64,000 bases of DNA from NCBI RefSeq assembly GCF_003570905.1, contig NZ_QXJM01000039.1:124001-188000 (forward strand). Direction: 5' to 3'. Below, in pieces: positions 27,361 to 36,129 of this stretch. Source of the DNA: Cohnella faecalis (lineage in GTDB: Bacteria; Bacillota; Bacilli; Paenibacillales; Paenibacillaceae). A model generated the notes under the pieces. That model saw nothing but the letters and a program-made list of their open reading frames with translations, was not told where the DNA came from and ran no database searches. Position 1 is the stretch's first letter. Each line of letters begins with the position of its first letter. A program made the translations under genes and the position numbers.

Positions 27361-27394
27361 GACCGTTAGGGAGCGCTTCCCTAACGGTCTTTTC
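27361..27394 (+). terminator. Rho-independent terminator after the isoprenoid synthase-like gene
   Basis: GACCGTTAGGGA pairs perfectly with TCCCTAACGGTC over 12 bp around a GCGCT loop, followed by TTTTC. It lies 15 bp after the stop codon and makes the next peptide gene a separate transcription unit. Confidence 0.9.
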
Positions 27395-27504
27395 TGATAG
27401 GAGGCGTTACTTTGTGTCGCTCGTAGTACTCGGGAAAGGGTATATAAGGAGGTTTGTCCTATATTTTTGTCGAATTCAATAAATTTATAGCGACTTACGC
27501 TCTA

Positions 27505-27532
27505 TTGACATGATATGATGGAAATGTAATTA
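27505..27532 (+). promoter_or_regulatory. Promoter of the NHLP-type peptide gene
   Basis: TTGACA (27505-27510) and TAATTA (27527-27532) are 16 bases apart, about 30 bp before the ATG. An alternative -10, TGATATGAT at 27511-27519, is of extended type. GGAAGGG at 27544-27550 is the ribosome binding site. Confidence 0.5.
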
Positions 27533-27560
27533 ATCCACTATTTGGAAGGGTCGTGCTGAC

Positions 27561-27800
27561 ATGTCTTTAGAATCTTTGAAGGTACAGATTATTAAAAAAG
27601 CTTGGGCAGAGCCTGCGTTTAAGGAAAGCCTTCTAGCCGATCCGAAGCAAGCGATTCAAGCGGCATTCGGTGTAGAAATTCCCGCAGCCATCGACCTCAA
27701 GGTAGTGGTAGAAAGCTCATCTCTCTACTATTTGACCATACCGCCTAATCCGGAAGACCAAGGCGGCGCCGGATCATCAACGAATACGGTCTGGAATTAA
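27561..27800 (+). CDS. NHLP-type leader peptide precursor, possible prenylated pheromone
   Basis: The 79-residue peptide starts MSLESLKVQIIKKAWAEPAF, then KESLLADPKQAIQAAFGVEIPAAIDLKVVVES, and has LTIPPNP before the tail. That matches the nitrile-hydratase-like leader family (NHLP/proteusin precursors). The tail is EDQGGAGSSTNTVWN. Cleavage after Gly-Gly would free AGSSTNTVWN, ten residues with Trp next to last. ComX pheromones are likewise short with a prenylated Trp near the end. No LanM, YcaO, radical SAM maturase or peptidase-exporter gene is visible nearby. The stop lies 1 bp from the stop of the convergent sensor kinase. Confidence 0.8.
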   Translation: MSLESLKVQIIKKAWAEPAFKESLLADPKQAIQAAFGVEIPAAIDLKVVVESSSLYYLTIPPNPEDQGGAGSSTNTVWN

Positions 27801-27801
27801 A

Positions 27802-29687
27802 TTAAGACTGTTTAATGAGAGGGAACCGGATAATAGCTTCGGTTCCCTTTCCTTTGGTGCTGCGAAATTCAATCGACCCCTTCATCGCTTCGATTATACG
27901 GAATGTAACCATAAGTCCAAGCCCGGTTCCTTTGGATTTCGTCGAGAAGAAAGGCTCCCCCAGACTAGCGAGTTTCTCCTCTTCCATTCCTTCACCGTTA
28001 TCCGAGATTCGAAGAATGACATCCCTCTCGGTTGAGTAAGCGTAAATTCCTATTACACCGTCTTTGCCTATAGCTTCAATGCTATTTTTTATGATATTGA
28101 TAAATGCCTGCTTAAGTTTCGATGAATTCCCGTAAATATGTAAATTTTCGGGAATGTCGATGACGAGAATGCCCCCGTGCAATGCTGCCAGCGGCGACAT
28201 GATTCCTTCAATCTTTTTAATTTCTTCAGATAAATCCAACATTACGAGCGTTTCCATTTCCGGTTTGGCGAACGTAAGGAAATCGGTAATGATGGTAGAT
28301 GCTCGATCCAATTCATTTATCGCCATTCCGAAGTAGTTCTTGTTCTCCAAGTCGGATTTCTCCGAAAGCAATTGCAGGAATCCGCGAGTAACTTGCAGCG
28401 GGTTGCGGACCTCATGTGCGACGGATGCGGCTAGATCGCTAATAATCTTCATCTTTTCGGTTCGTTGCAAATTATGGTTGTAAAGCTCAAGCTCCTTCGA
28501 GTACGTGACGAGCATCGCGTAATCGGCAGATATACGCCTCGCTAGAATGACGACGAGAGTCACGATCATGATGATAATGCCGAATTTCCAAAGGAACAGC
28601 ACGTACCTTGTTTCGCTTAAGTAATAGATGGTCAAATCGGCCGCTCCCGATAATGCGAGAAGAAAGATGCCGACGGAGAGAATAGCCGCATTTTTGTTGC
28701 CATTGATTGCATTCCTCACTGCGAGCACGATTATAAAAATCAATTGTATCAAAATGAGAGGACCTAGAATCGTATTCGAAAAGAAGTCGTATAGAGCGTA
28801 GTATTTTCCATCGGTAGCTTTATAGAGACAGAGTGCGGCGAGACAAAACGCTGAGTAGGCCGTTTGGAAACGACGAAACTTCTTAAAATAGACGAATCGA
28901 CCTTCGAAGACATCATCGATATAGGTACTGAGCGCAGGAAAGAGAACGAACATGGATATGTCGAAAAAAATGAGCAGCACGTTACCGTAGTCTTCGAAAT
29001 AGATATAGGGCAAGGGTGAATAGGCGACGATTAACGTACCTGTAGTCAGGGCTATCAGACATAGCGATATCCATGATCGACGCTGGCGACGGTTCAGATA
29101 GCCGGAACAAATTAACATTATTAGAGCTAAAAATGCGATTGATGTCCCTAATAAAAGGTCGGGCAGACCCTTACGTACGTATTGGTCGGATAATCGTTCG
29201 AACTCACCGACTTGGATGTCGCTGCTGAAGCCTGCCCGTTCCTTCCCTTTTATTCGAACATAATAATCCGTCTTAACAGGAAGCGGGTCGACAGGCAGCA
29301 ATAGCTTATTTCTTCGTAGATGAAATCGCGGTTGGATTCGAATATAAGCCGGCTTCCTTCAAAAACGGATATATCCAGGTATAACCGTTCGATGAGTATT
29401 CCCGGCCGCTGCCAATTATCCGTAGAAGGCATGACAAAATGGACCCACATTCCAATTGTTCCGTCGGGAAGGGTGGTCTGAGGATTATCTACGTCGGCAT
29501 CTAGCCAAGTTCCGTTCAAAAGCGGGATATTATCGGTAGAACTGCCCGCTGGAATCCATTGCAGATGCCAATTCTCAATAACATTATCGTTGTTAGCTGT
29601 GGCGCTCGCACGAGGGGGCATCAACGCAAATAGCGAAATTATAACGAAAAGAGTAAGGATAGTCGCCAGCCAACGCACCGTCTTCAT
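27802..29687 (-). pseudogene. 7TMR-DISM sensor histidine kinase, frameshifted
   Basis: The restored protein would have about 628 residues. It has a signal/anchor segment (MKTVRWLATILTLFVIISLF) and an extracellular 7TMR-DISMED-like domain. Seven transmembrane helices follow, then HisKA with ASVAHEVRNPLQVTRGFLQLL, and HATPase with NIIKNSIEAIG, DNGEGM and FFSTKSKGTGLGL. The N-terminal part and the rest are in different frames. One extra base in the TTT at 29309-29311 (+ strand) joins them as YEENKLLLPVDPLPVK. Catalytic residues are present. The start at 29687 has AAGAGGTG upstream. It converges on the peptide gene, which makes it a candidate receptor in ComP position; no response regulator gene is adjacent. 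Confidence 0.85.
27820..27853 (+). terminator. Terminator of the peptide gene, inside the 3' end of the kinase gene
   Basis: AGGGAACCG (27820-27828) and CGGTTCCCT (27840-27848) make a 9-bp stem followed by TTCCTTT. It lies within the coding end of the convergent kinase, so the two transcripts overlap tail to tail. Confidence 0.7.
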
Positions 29688-29759
29688 TACGCACCTCTTA
29701 ACCAATCGTTCTTGGTAATCCAGGTTCTGAATTCGTACAGATAACAAGAAGTTCGACAA

Positions 29760-30356
29760 TTTATGCTATTATCCTGTAGGAAAAGACTCACTATGATAAA
29801 TAATCCAGTAAAATTGAAACAAGGACGAGAAAAAAATCCCCGTCCTTGCTTGTAATCCCCCTGATATGTATTGTGGTCCGAACGGTACATGCTGCGTTTA
29901 CGCTTACTAGGTGATAGGAGAATATAGGGATAAGAAAAAACTTGAACAGCACGGGGCCATTCAAGGTCTTATACATATCTTTATTATTGTGGGTATGTTG
30001 GCAAACAAGGACGTGTCTTTTCTAAATGAAACCACTGTTCAATATGCTTACATAATAAAGGAATATCTTCGATTGCCTGTTCGCATATGCTTTCGATCGA
30101 ACCGGTTCCATTCCATAGACTCCTCTTCAAATGTGCGGATTGTGTTTGCTCAGACCATACAGAAGTGATAATTTCTGGAATTACATTGGATAATGATGTC
30201 AGATTTTGCCGAGATGAAAATCCCTTTTTTTTAGATTTTTGTCGCATTCTTTCGAAATTTTATCATGATGAAAACCGGCTTTCTGGCATCCTACATTCAT
30301 GCGTCCGATCAAACCCTGTGGTGTTGAGTGCTTGTTAATGCGGGGCAACATAAAAA
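29760..30356. other. Gene-poor, AT-richer region
   Basis: I find no convincing gene here. Short open frames on both strands lack ribosome binding sites and recognisable sequence. At 29820-29848, CAAGGACG pairs with CGTCCTTG. On the - strand this is followed by TTTCAATTTTA and could be a terminator, which would imply a small - strand transcript from the 29.9-30.3 kb stretch. Base composition is visibly lower in GC than the neighbours. Confidence 0.4.
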
Positions 30357-30387
30357 CAAGGGTCATGGCAAAAAACCATGACCCTTG
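30357..30387 (-). terminator. Terminator of the methyltransferase gene
   Basis: CAAGGGTCATGG and CCATGACCCTTG form a perfect 12-bp stem with a CAAAAAA loop. The - strand reads into GTTTTTATG. It lies just beyond the stop of the - strand methyltransferase. The + strand side also has T-rich sequence. Confidence 0.8.
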
Positions 30388-30390
30388 CTT

Positions 30391-31167
30391 TTATGTCCTT
30401 TTAATCGCTTCATACACAAATTTCTGATTTCCGTCGGCAGGCGGCTTACCGTGGACGAAATCGGCCGATATCGTAACATCCGAGAAGCCGATGCTCTCCA
30501 ACACGAGCTTAAACTCTTCGACGCCGTACCAGCGCAGAGCAAAACGCTGCAATTCCGTTTGAACGAGTGCGCCTTTGCGCCATTTTTCGTATTTTAAGTA
30601 AGTTATTTTGTATTGGTTGAACAAATCGGCCTCGACAAGCTTGCTTTCCATCGTAATGATGTCGCCGTCGGGGAGATGGAACGTCGATGTTCCGCCTAAC
30701 GGACCGATTTCGAAACGATTGTCGGGCAGGAACAGATCGAGAATGAGCCGGCCGCCTGGCTGAAGGTGCTCGTAAAGACGCCTTAACGCATGGAGGGAAT
30801 CTTCTCTCCGTTCAATTAACAAGAATGAGCCGCCAGGGATAATGATGGCCTCGTATTGTTGCGGCAGAATCAGATCTTGCAGATGGGACTCGTACAAATT
30901 GACCTTGAGCCCCCGTTCCTCGCAACGCTGGCGACAAGAAGCCAGCATTTCGGGCGAATAGTCGACTCCGTCCATGTCGAATCCGGCCTGAAGCAGCGGG
31001 ACGATTACGCGTCCTGACCCTACCATCGCTTCAAGAATGCGCCCTTTGCAGCCTTCGAGCCGGCTGCGGTAATATTCCAAGTCGCCGTCGAATGATTGAC
31101 CGACTTCCTTGGTCAGATCGTAAACTTCCGTACAAAGCTCGCCGTAGTAACTAAAAGACACGCTCAT
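30391..31167 (-). CDS. Class I SAM-dependent methyltransferase
   Basis: The 258-residue protein has the Rossmann-type methyltransferase order. Motif I is given by CKGRILEAMVGSGRVIVPLLQAG, motif II by VDYSPEMLASCRQRCEERG, and the central strand and motif IV by YEAIIIPGGSFLLIERREDSLHALRRLYEHLQPGGRLILDLF. The substrate is not predictable; 'YYSRSRLEGCKGR...EAMVGSGR' is typical of uncharacterised UbiE/YcgJ-like enzymes in Firmicutes. GGAGG sits only 2-3 bases before the ATG at 31167, and the GTG two codons later (31161) has better spacing. It stands alone. Confidence 0.85.
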   Translation of the reverse strand: MSVSFSYYGELCTEVYDLTKEVGQSFDGDLEYYRSRLEGCKGRILEAMVGSGRVIVPLLQAGFDMDGVDYSPEMLASCRQRCEERGLKVNLYESHLQDLILPQQYEAIIIPGGSFLLIERREDSLHALRRLYEHLQPGGRLILDLFLPDNRFEIGPLGGTSTFHLPDGDIITMESKLVEADLFNQYKITYLKYEKWRKGALVQTELQRFALRWYGVEEFKLVLESIGFSDVTISADFVHGKPPADGNQKFVYEAIKRT

Positions 31168-31562
31168 TTCCTCCGAGAATTGGAATGTATCGCGGAAGGG
31201 AAGTCAGTATTATCCCTTCCGCACCTTGATTAGCGTCGAATCGGATTTAAGCATTAACATGAGAACCACTCGCTTTCGTGTAAAGTTATTCCAATTATAG
31301 TACTTCTGTTAAATGAGTACAACGCCGCGCTCTCTGCGGGCCCGCAAACGCACAAGGCTGTCCAAAGGTCATCTTTCAGACCCTCGGACAGCCCTTTGAG
31401 CATTATTTTAGTTACGCCGCACTCTCCGCCCGTTGCTTTTTGAGCAGGCTCTTGCGGTGGGCGCAGCAAAAGTTTCTTTAGCACCGTCATGAAGGTTCAA
31501 TGTGAAAGGAGCTTTAAGGCCAACTGAAAGTACTCTGAATGTTAATCGACAGCAGGCTTGAA
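31168..31562. other. Intergenic region with a cruciform-like repeat
   Basis: No supportable gene is seen. GGCTGTCC (31356-31363) pairs with GGACAGCC (31386-31393), and inside them GGTC pairs with GACC. No T run follows. The rest shows no feature I can name. Confidence 0.4.
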
Positions 31563-31877
31563 TTACGTTTCCGCATTCAAAGGCATCGAGGCGATAAAGC
31601 TTCGGGTTTTCTCGTCGCTAAGCTGTCCGATAAGCTTGTAGCTTTCCTTCAAGTAATAGTCGTAGCCGTCGTTCTCGCTGTCGTGATGGTAAGGAATTCC
31701 CGGCAGAGGATTGCGGATAAAGCTCATCTCGTCGAATTCCTCCATAGCGGCGAACAGCTCCTGCAGCTTGTCGATGTCCTCGGGCAAGGCGTCGATGGCG
31801 AATTCGTAGGCCGCGTCGCCTTGATGGTTCGTGATCGTCTTGGCTTGAACGGACACATAGTATCGTTGTCTATCCAT
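31563..31877 (-). CDS. Hypothetical protein
   Basis: The small acidic protein of 104 residues begins MDRQRYYVSVQAKTITNHQGDAAYEFAIDALPEDIDKLQELF. No known motif is recognised. The alternating pattern in the first 40 residues suggests a beta-hairpin plus helix. The ATG at 31877 lies 11 bases after AGGAGG, so I prefer it to the longer frame from 31919. It is co-directional with, and 25 bp after, a tiny membrane protein gene, so the two probably share a transcript running away from hmp. Confidence 0.6.
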   Translation of the reverse strand: MDRQRYYVSVQAKTITNHQGDAAYEFAIDALPEDIDKLQELFAAMEEFDEMSFIRNPLPGIPYHHDSENDGYDYYLKESYKLIGQLSDEKTRSFIASMPLNAET

Positions 31878-31902
31878 GACGGAATAGGCCTCCTCCTTTT
31901 TC

Positions 31903-32130
31903 CTATTGAGTGACGGCAATCCAGATGATGGCCAACACGACGGCGAGCAGCGGAAGGGTCAGATAGAGGATGAAGATTGGATTCGCGGCAATAGGATGCT
32001 TCACCGTAGTCATGCTGGCTCCTTTGTCGAGAGTCGAGTTTTCGCGCTGCTGCTTGCGAAAAAGCACGATGGAACCGACCAGCAAGTAAACGACGGCGGC
32101 CGCGCCCAGAATAAATAACAAGGTATACAC
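31903..32130 (-). CDS. Small two-helix membrane protein
   Basis: The 75-residue protein has an N-terminal helix (LLFILGAAAVVYLLVGSIVLF) and a C-terminal helix (IFILYLTLPLLAVVLAIIWIAV). A short polar loop ending in TVKHPIAANP joins them. The start is GTG at 32130 with AGGGAG upstream. It is divergent from hmp and shares the control region that holds a Crp/Fnr-type box. Function unknown; small respiratory-chain-associated proteins have such a layout, but nothing proves that here. Confidence 0.6.
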   Translation of the reverse strand: MYTLLFILGAAAVVYLLVGSIVLFRKQQRENSTLDKGASMTTVKHPIAANPIFILYLTLPLLAVVLAIIWIAVTQ

Positions 32131-32229
32131 GTTGAGGATCGCTCCCTTCGCAGTTGTCGTTAGCTTTTCTCCGGGTTCGTGAATTATTCGCCGCCGGCCG
32201 ATACACGGTCACAATTCGTTGCTAATTCG

Positions 32230-32245
32230 AGTGATTGTAATCACA
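32230..32245. promoter_or_regulatory. Crp/Fnr-type binding site upstream of hmp
   Basis: AGTGA-TTGTAA-TCACA matches the TGTGA-N6-TCACA consensus at 9 of 10 defined positions. It lies about 72 bp before the hmp ATG and 100 bp from the divergent small membrane gene. A Crp/Fnr-type regulator is encoded directly after hmp. Confidence 0.7.
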
Positions 32246-32316
32246 CGTTCGATGCCGTCTCGCCCCGTATACTTGGCTTGGGACATATCAAGCGCAACGA
32301 AAGCGGGGAAATCAAA

Positions 32317-33530
32317 ATGCTAAGCTCCAACACGATAGCTATTATCAAGTCGACGGTTCCGGTGCTTGAGGTTCACGGAACGGCGATTACGAAGCGGTTT
32401 TACGAGCGGCTGTTCACCGGACATCCCGAGCTGCTGAATATTTTTAACCATGCCAATCAGAAGCAGGGAAGACAGCAGACCGCGTTGGCGAACGCCGTAT
32501 ATGCCGCCGCTCAGAATATCGACAAGCTGCACGCGATTCTGCCTGTCGTCAAGCAGATCGCCCACAAGCACCGCAGCCTTGGCGTCAAGGCGGAGCATTA
32601 CCCGATCGTCGGACAGAACCTTCTGGCTGCCATTAAGGACGTGCTGGGAGATGCGGCGACCGAGGATATCTTGCAAGCGTGGGCGGAAGCTTACGGAGTA
32701 ATCGCGGACGCATTCATCGGCGTGGAGGCGGAGATGTACGAGCAGGCCGAGAAGCAGGATGGCGGCTGGGCGGGGTATCGGGATTTCGTCTTGAGTAAGA
32801 AGGTTAAGGAAAGCGAAGTGATCACGTCCTTCTACCTAGTTCCGCAGGACGGTCAAGCTATCGCCGCTTTTGAGCCGGGGCAGTACATTGGCCTAAAAAT
32901 GGCGATTCCGGGCGAGGAGCATACTCATCTGCGCCAATACAGCCTGTCTGACGCTCCGGGTAAGCCGTACTACCGGATTTCCGTCAAGCGGGAGGACGAA
33001 ATCGCGGAGCTGCCGCCGGGAAAGTATCGGTCTATTTGCACGAGCAATTGAAGGAAGGGGACATTCTATCCGTATCGGCTCCGGCCGGGGAGTTCACGCT
33101 CGACAGAGAAGACAAGCGGCCGATCGTTCTGCTGAGCGGTGGGGTGGGACTAACTCCTATGCTTAGCATGCTGACTGCTGTGGTCGACACCGACCCTGCC
33201 CGTCAGGTCACGTTCGTGCATGCGGCACGCAACGGGAACGCTCATGCGTTGAAGGAGCAGGTGGAGGAGATTGCGCGCAACCACGCCCAAGTGTCTTTAT
33301 ACTGGTGCTACGAGAAGCCGACGGACGAGGATCGGGCGGCGAACGCTTTTGACAAAGAAGGGTACGTCGACTTGCCGTGGCTGCGGACGGTCGTACCGAC
33401 GACGGACGCCGGCTTTTATTTCTGCGGACCGGTGCCGTTCATGAAGGCGATCAACGGTTCGCTTCAAGAGCTGGGCGTTGCGGCGGCGGATATTCATTAC
33501 GAGTTTTTCGGGCCGGCGGGAACCTTGTAA
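32317..33530 (+). pseudogene. hmp: Flavohemoglobin (nitric oxide dioxygenase), frameshifted
   Basis: The product converts NO and O2 to nitrate using NAD(P)H, FAD and heme. The globin domain (about 1-140) starts [33 protein letters not shown], with the proximal His in [12 protein letters not shown]. The FAD domain includes [12 protein letters not shown] and [12 protein letters not shown]. The NAD domain includes LLSGGVGLTPMLSML and FYFCGPVPFMKAI. The frame breaks near 33018-33023; one added G or A in GGGAAA gives [18 protein letters not shown] and restores a protein of about 404 residues. All key motifs remain, so an assembly error is likely. The 3' end overlaps the convergent regulator gene by 34 bp. 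Confidence 0.9.
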
Positions 33531-34036
33531 GCGTCGTTCGCGGCTTGGGAGCGAAGGAGTCGGTTCACCGTCTCCCGGCGGAGGCCGATGAATTGGCCGA
33601 TCTCATCCTGCGTGAGCACGTCGGTCATGCTGGTCGGAGCGATATAGGAGTGGAACCAGGCTTGCAGCTTGCGCAGCTTGTCCGCCGGAGCGACTTCCGT
33701 CAGTTGGTCGATGCGCTGCTGCATCATTCTCAGCTTGTCCTGAAGGAGCAGGGCGATCGAGCGGCATTTGTCCGGATTTCGTTCCAGCTCCGTATACCAT
33801 TCCGCAGCCGGTATAACGTCGATTTCGCACGTGACGAGAGCAATGGCGGTGCCGTAATAAGGATTGGGGCTGATCAACGAGTGATGGGGAATCGTCTCGC
33901 CCGGTACGATGACGTTGACGAGAATCGGAGTGCCGTCTCCGTGCAGGCGAACGATCTTCAGCAAGCCGCTCTTCAACCGGTATAGCGGGCCGGATTCGCC
34001 CTGGCGAAAGAGCGTCTCTCCTTTGTGCAAAATCAT
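33497..34036 (-). CDS. Crp/Fnr-family transcriptional regulator
   Basis: The 179-residue protein is short at the N terminus: MILHKGETLFRQGESGPLYRLKSGLLKIVRLHGDG enters the cNMP-binding fold at once. The C-terminal helix-turn-helix is LTQDEIGQFIGLRRETVNRLLR, of Fnr recognition type. Cysteines are few and do not form an Fnr cluster. The ATG at 34036 has AGGGAGG 10 bases upstream; a much longer open frame upstream is not used. Convergent to hmp, it is a natural candidate for the box at 32230-32245, probably as an NO- or redox-linked regulator. Confidence 0.85.
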   Translation of the reverse strand: MILHKGETLFRQGESGPLYRLKSGLLKIVRLHGDGTPILVNVIVPGETIPHHSLISPNPYYGTAIALVTCEIDVIPAAEWYTELERNPDKCRSIALLLQDKLRMMQQRIDQLTEVAPADKLRKLQAWFHSYIAPTSMTDVLTQDEIGQFIGLRRETVNRLLRSQAANDAYKVPAGPKNS

Positions 34037-34066
34037 TGCCGAACAGCCTCCCTTTTTGGAGCAAGA

Positions 34067-34101
34067 AAGCGAAAGCCGGGTCGTTCTGGTTTTCGCTTTT
34101 T
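34067..34101 (+). terminator. Hairpin between divergent regulator and MBL genes
   Basis: AAGCGAAA (34067-34074) pairs with TTTCGCTT (34091-34098) and five T complete it on the + strand. It sits in the presumed leader of the MBL gene. It could stop upstream antisense transcription or act in attenuation. Confidence 0.5.
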
Positions 34102-34177
34102 CGGTTTGATAGGATATAGGGGCGGAGTCAGCTGCTCGAATCCGCGAATTTTTTCGGAAAAGAGGCTGTCTATCCCT

Positions 34178-35272
34178 ATGATTTATCTTCTCATTATAAC
34201 GGCTATCGTTGTCGCGGCCTATCTCGTCATCAAGCTGTATCCTCCCTTGGGAGCCAAAGCGGCAGGGGACGATCGGCGGTCTATCGACGGTTCCGTCAAC
34301 TACGCAGACGGACGGTTCGTCTATCCGGAGCCCACCCCGATGGATATGAGCTTCAAGACGATGATGGGCGTCATGGCTGAAATGCTGAAGGGCAGCCCGA
34401 ATCGCAAGCCTCGAAAAGCGCTCCCAGCGGATACTTTTAACCCTCTGCTTCTGCAAAATAAAAATCAAGCGAAAGCGATCTGGTTCGGTCATTCGGCGCT
34501 GCTGCTCCAGATGAACGGATTGACCCTTCTGCTGGATCCGATGTTCGGCTCGGCACCCTCGCCTTTTCCTCTGCTGGGAGGGAAGCGCTACGGAGGCAAG
34601 CTGCCGTTCGAGATCGAAGAGCTTCCCGAGATCGATGCGATAATCCTCTCCCACGATCATTACGATCATCTGGATTACGGCTCCATCAAAAAGCTGCAAA
34701 AGAAGGTTCGGCGGTTTTTCGTGCCGTTGGGAGTAGGAGCCCATCTGGAACGATGGGGCGTCTCTCGGGAACGTATTACCGAAGCCGACTGGTGGGACGA
34801 AGCCGAATTCGAGGGGCTGAAGCTGGTGTGCGCTCCGGCCAGGCATTTCTCCGGGCGCAGCGTTAACGATCGGTTGTCGACGCTGTGGTGTTCTTGGGTT
34901 ATCGACGGCGGCGGTACGAAGGTGTTTTTTAGCGGGGATAGCGGGTATGGGCCTCATTTCAAACAGATTGGCGAGCGCTTCGGTCCGTTCGACCTGACGC
35001 TGATGGAGTGCGGGCAATACGACGAGAGATGGTCGCTGATTCATATGATGCCGGAGGAAACGGTTCAAGCTCATCTCGATGTCGGCGGGAAGCTCATGAT
35101 TCCGATCCATTGGGGAGCGTTTACGCTGGCGGTGCACGATTGGACCGATCCTGTGGAGCGGGTGCTGCGCAAGGCCGAGCAGAGCGGGGCCGACGTAGCG
35201 ACCCCGAGAATCGGGCAAGCCGTGACGATCGGAGCTCCCGAATATCCGACTTCCCCTTGGTGGAGAGCGTAG
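34178..35272 (+). CDS. Membrane-anchored MBL-fold metallo-hydrolase (NAPE-PLD/UlaG-like)
   Basis: The 364-residue protein starts with a membrane anchor (MIYLLIITAIVVAAYLVIKLY). The metallo-beta-lactamase fold follows: IWFGHSALLLQMNGLTLLLDPMFG, the metal ligands in SHDHYDHLD near residue 165, FFSGDSGYG, and a distal His in MIPIHWGAF. The arrangement matches NAPE-hydrolysing phospholipase D-like and UlaG-like enzymes. The substrate is probably a lipid or phosphoester, but this is not shown by sequence. The start at 34178 follows AAAAGAGG. Confidence 0.85.
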   Translation: MIYLLIITAIVVAAYLVIKLYPPLGAKAAGDDRRSIDGSVNYADGRFVYPEPTPMDMSFKTMMGVMAEMLKGSPNRKPRKALPADTFNPLLLQNKNQAKAIWFGHSALLLQMNGLTLLLDPMFGSAPSPFPLLGGKRYGGKLPFEIEELPEIDAIILSHDHYDHLDYGSIKKLQKKVRRFFVPLGVGAHLERWGVSRERITEADWWDEAEFEGLKLVCAPARHFSGRSVNDRLSTLWCSWVIDGGGTKVFFSGDSGYGPHFKQIGERFGPFDLTLMECGQYDERWSLIHMMPEETVQAHLDVGGKLMIPIHWGAFTLAVHDWTDPVERVLRKAEQSGADVATPRIGQAVTIGAPEYPTSPWWRA

Positions 35273-35294
35273 AGGATACGTTTGCTTTTTTCTA

Positions 35295-35325
35295 TTGACC
35301 CTAACGTATCGTTATACTCTATAAT
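35295..35325 (+). promoter_or_regulatory. MerR-type promoter with 19-bp spacer
   Basis: TTGACC (35295-35300) and TATAAT (35320-35325) are 19 bp apart, the overlong spacing typical of MerR-controlled promoters. The spacer contains the dyad TAACG-TAT-CGTTA at 35302-35314. This points to autoregulation of the MerR gene that follows. Confidence 0.85.
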
Positions 35326-35349
35326 TCGGATTGAGGGGAGGCTGCGAGG

Positions 35350-36096
35350 GTGTCGATGAGAGTGAAGGAAGTGGCGGAGCTGGTCGGCATTAGCTTGCGT
35401 ACTTTGCACCATTACGATGAAATCGGGCTGCTAGCGCCCGACGAGACGACGGATGCCGGATATCGCCTCTATTCCGACGCTAATCTGGAGACGCTGCAGC
35501 AGATTCTTTTTTTCAAGGAGCTCGACTTCCCTCTGAAAAAGATCAAGGAAATCATGAGCAGTCCCGTTTTCGACCGCGAAAAAGCGATGGAGCTGCACCG
35601 CAAGCTGCTAATGGAAAAACGAAGCCGGATCGACGCCATGATCGCGACGATCGAGAAGACGGTTCGACATGCGAGAGGGGAAATTCAAATGACCAACAAA
35701 GAAAAATTCGAAGGCTTCGATTTTAGCCGCACTCCTTACGAGCAAGAAGCGCGGGAGCGATGGGGGGACGAGGCGGTCGACGAGGCTAACGCCAAGGTTG
35801 GAGGCTTGTCCAAGGATAAACAGCAGGAGATCTCCGACGAGATGAACGCCATTTACTTCAAGCTTGCCACCCTGCGCGGCGGTTCGCCGGAATCCGAGGA
35901 GGCGCAGGTTGCCATCAAGGAATGGTACGACTTTTTGAACCAAATGGGCAGCTATTCGCCCGAGGCGTTCAAAGCGCTCGGCCAAATGTACGTCGACGAC
36001 GAACGGTTTACCGCTAACATCGACCAGTTCGGCGAAGGCTTGGCTGTGTTCATGCGGGATGCGATGGCTGTCTACGCCGATAAGAGCAAGAACTGA
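35350..36096 (+). CDS. MerR-family regulator with TipAS-type ligand domain
   Basis: The 248-residue protein has an N-terminal MerR winged helix (RVKEVAELVGISLRTLHHYDEIGLL, with wing DAGYRLYS), the dimer helix and a C-terminal TipAS-like domain (about 130-245). Relatives (Mta, TipA, SkgA) are activated by hydrophobic drugs or peptides. The GTG at 35350 is 8 bases after GGGGAGG; the ATG at 35356 is an alternative. No drug pump lies directly next to it, so its target may be only itself or a distant gene. Confidence 0.9.
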   Translation: MSMRVKEVAELVGISLRTLHHYDEIGLLAPDETTDAGYRLYSDANLETLQQILFFKELDFPLKKIKEIMSSPVFDREKAMELHRKLLMEKRSRIDAMIATIEKTVRHARGEIQMTNKEKFEGFDFSRTPYEQEARERWGDEAVDEANAKVGGLSKDKQQEISDEMNAIYFKLATLRGGSPESEEAQVAIKEWYDFLNQMGSYSPEAFKALGQMYVDDERFTANIDQFGEGLAVFMRDAMAVYADKSKN

Positions 36097-36129
36097 GCAA
36101 GAACGATGAGCCGATAATGACAGGTGCAC

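Noticed and set aside
29911..30338. Small genes in the 29.9-30.3 kb region
   Set aside because: Open frames of 60-87 codons on both strands without start signals or known motifs.
31254..31490. A 78-codon gene on the - strand
   Set aside because: It covers a hairpin repeat and has no ribosome binding site.
33497..35218. A 573-residue protein on the - strand
   Set aside because: Only the last 179 codons encode the Crp/Fnr regulator, with a good start at 34036. The rest lies antisense to the MBL gene.
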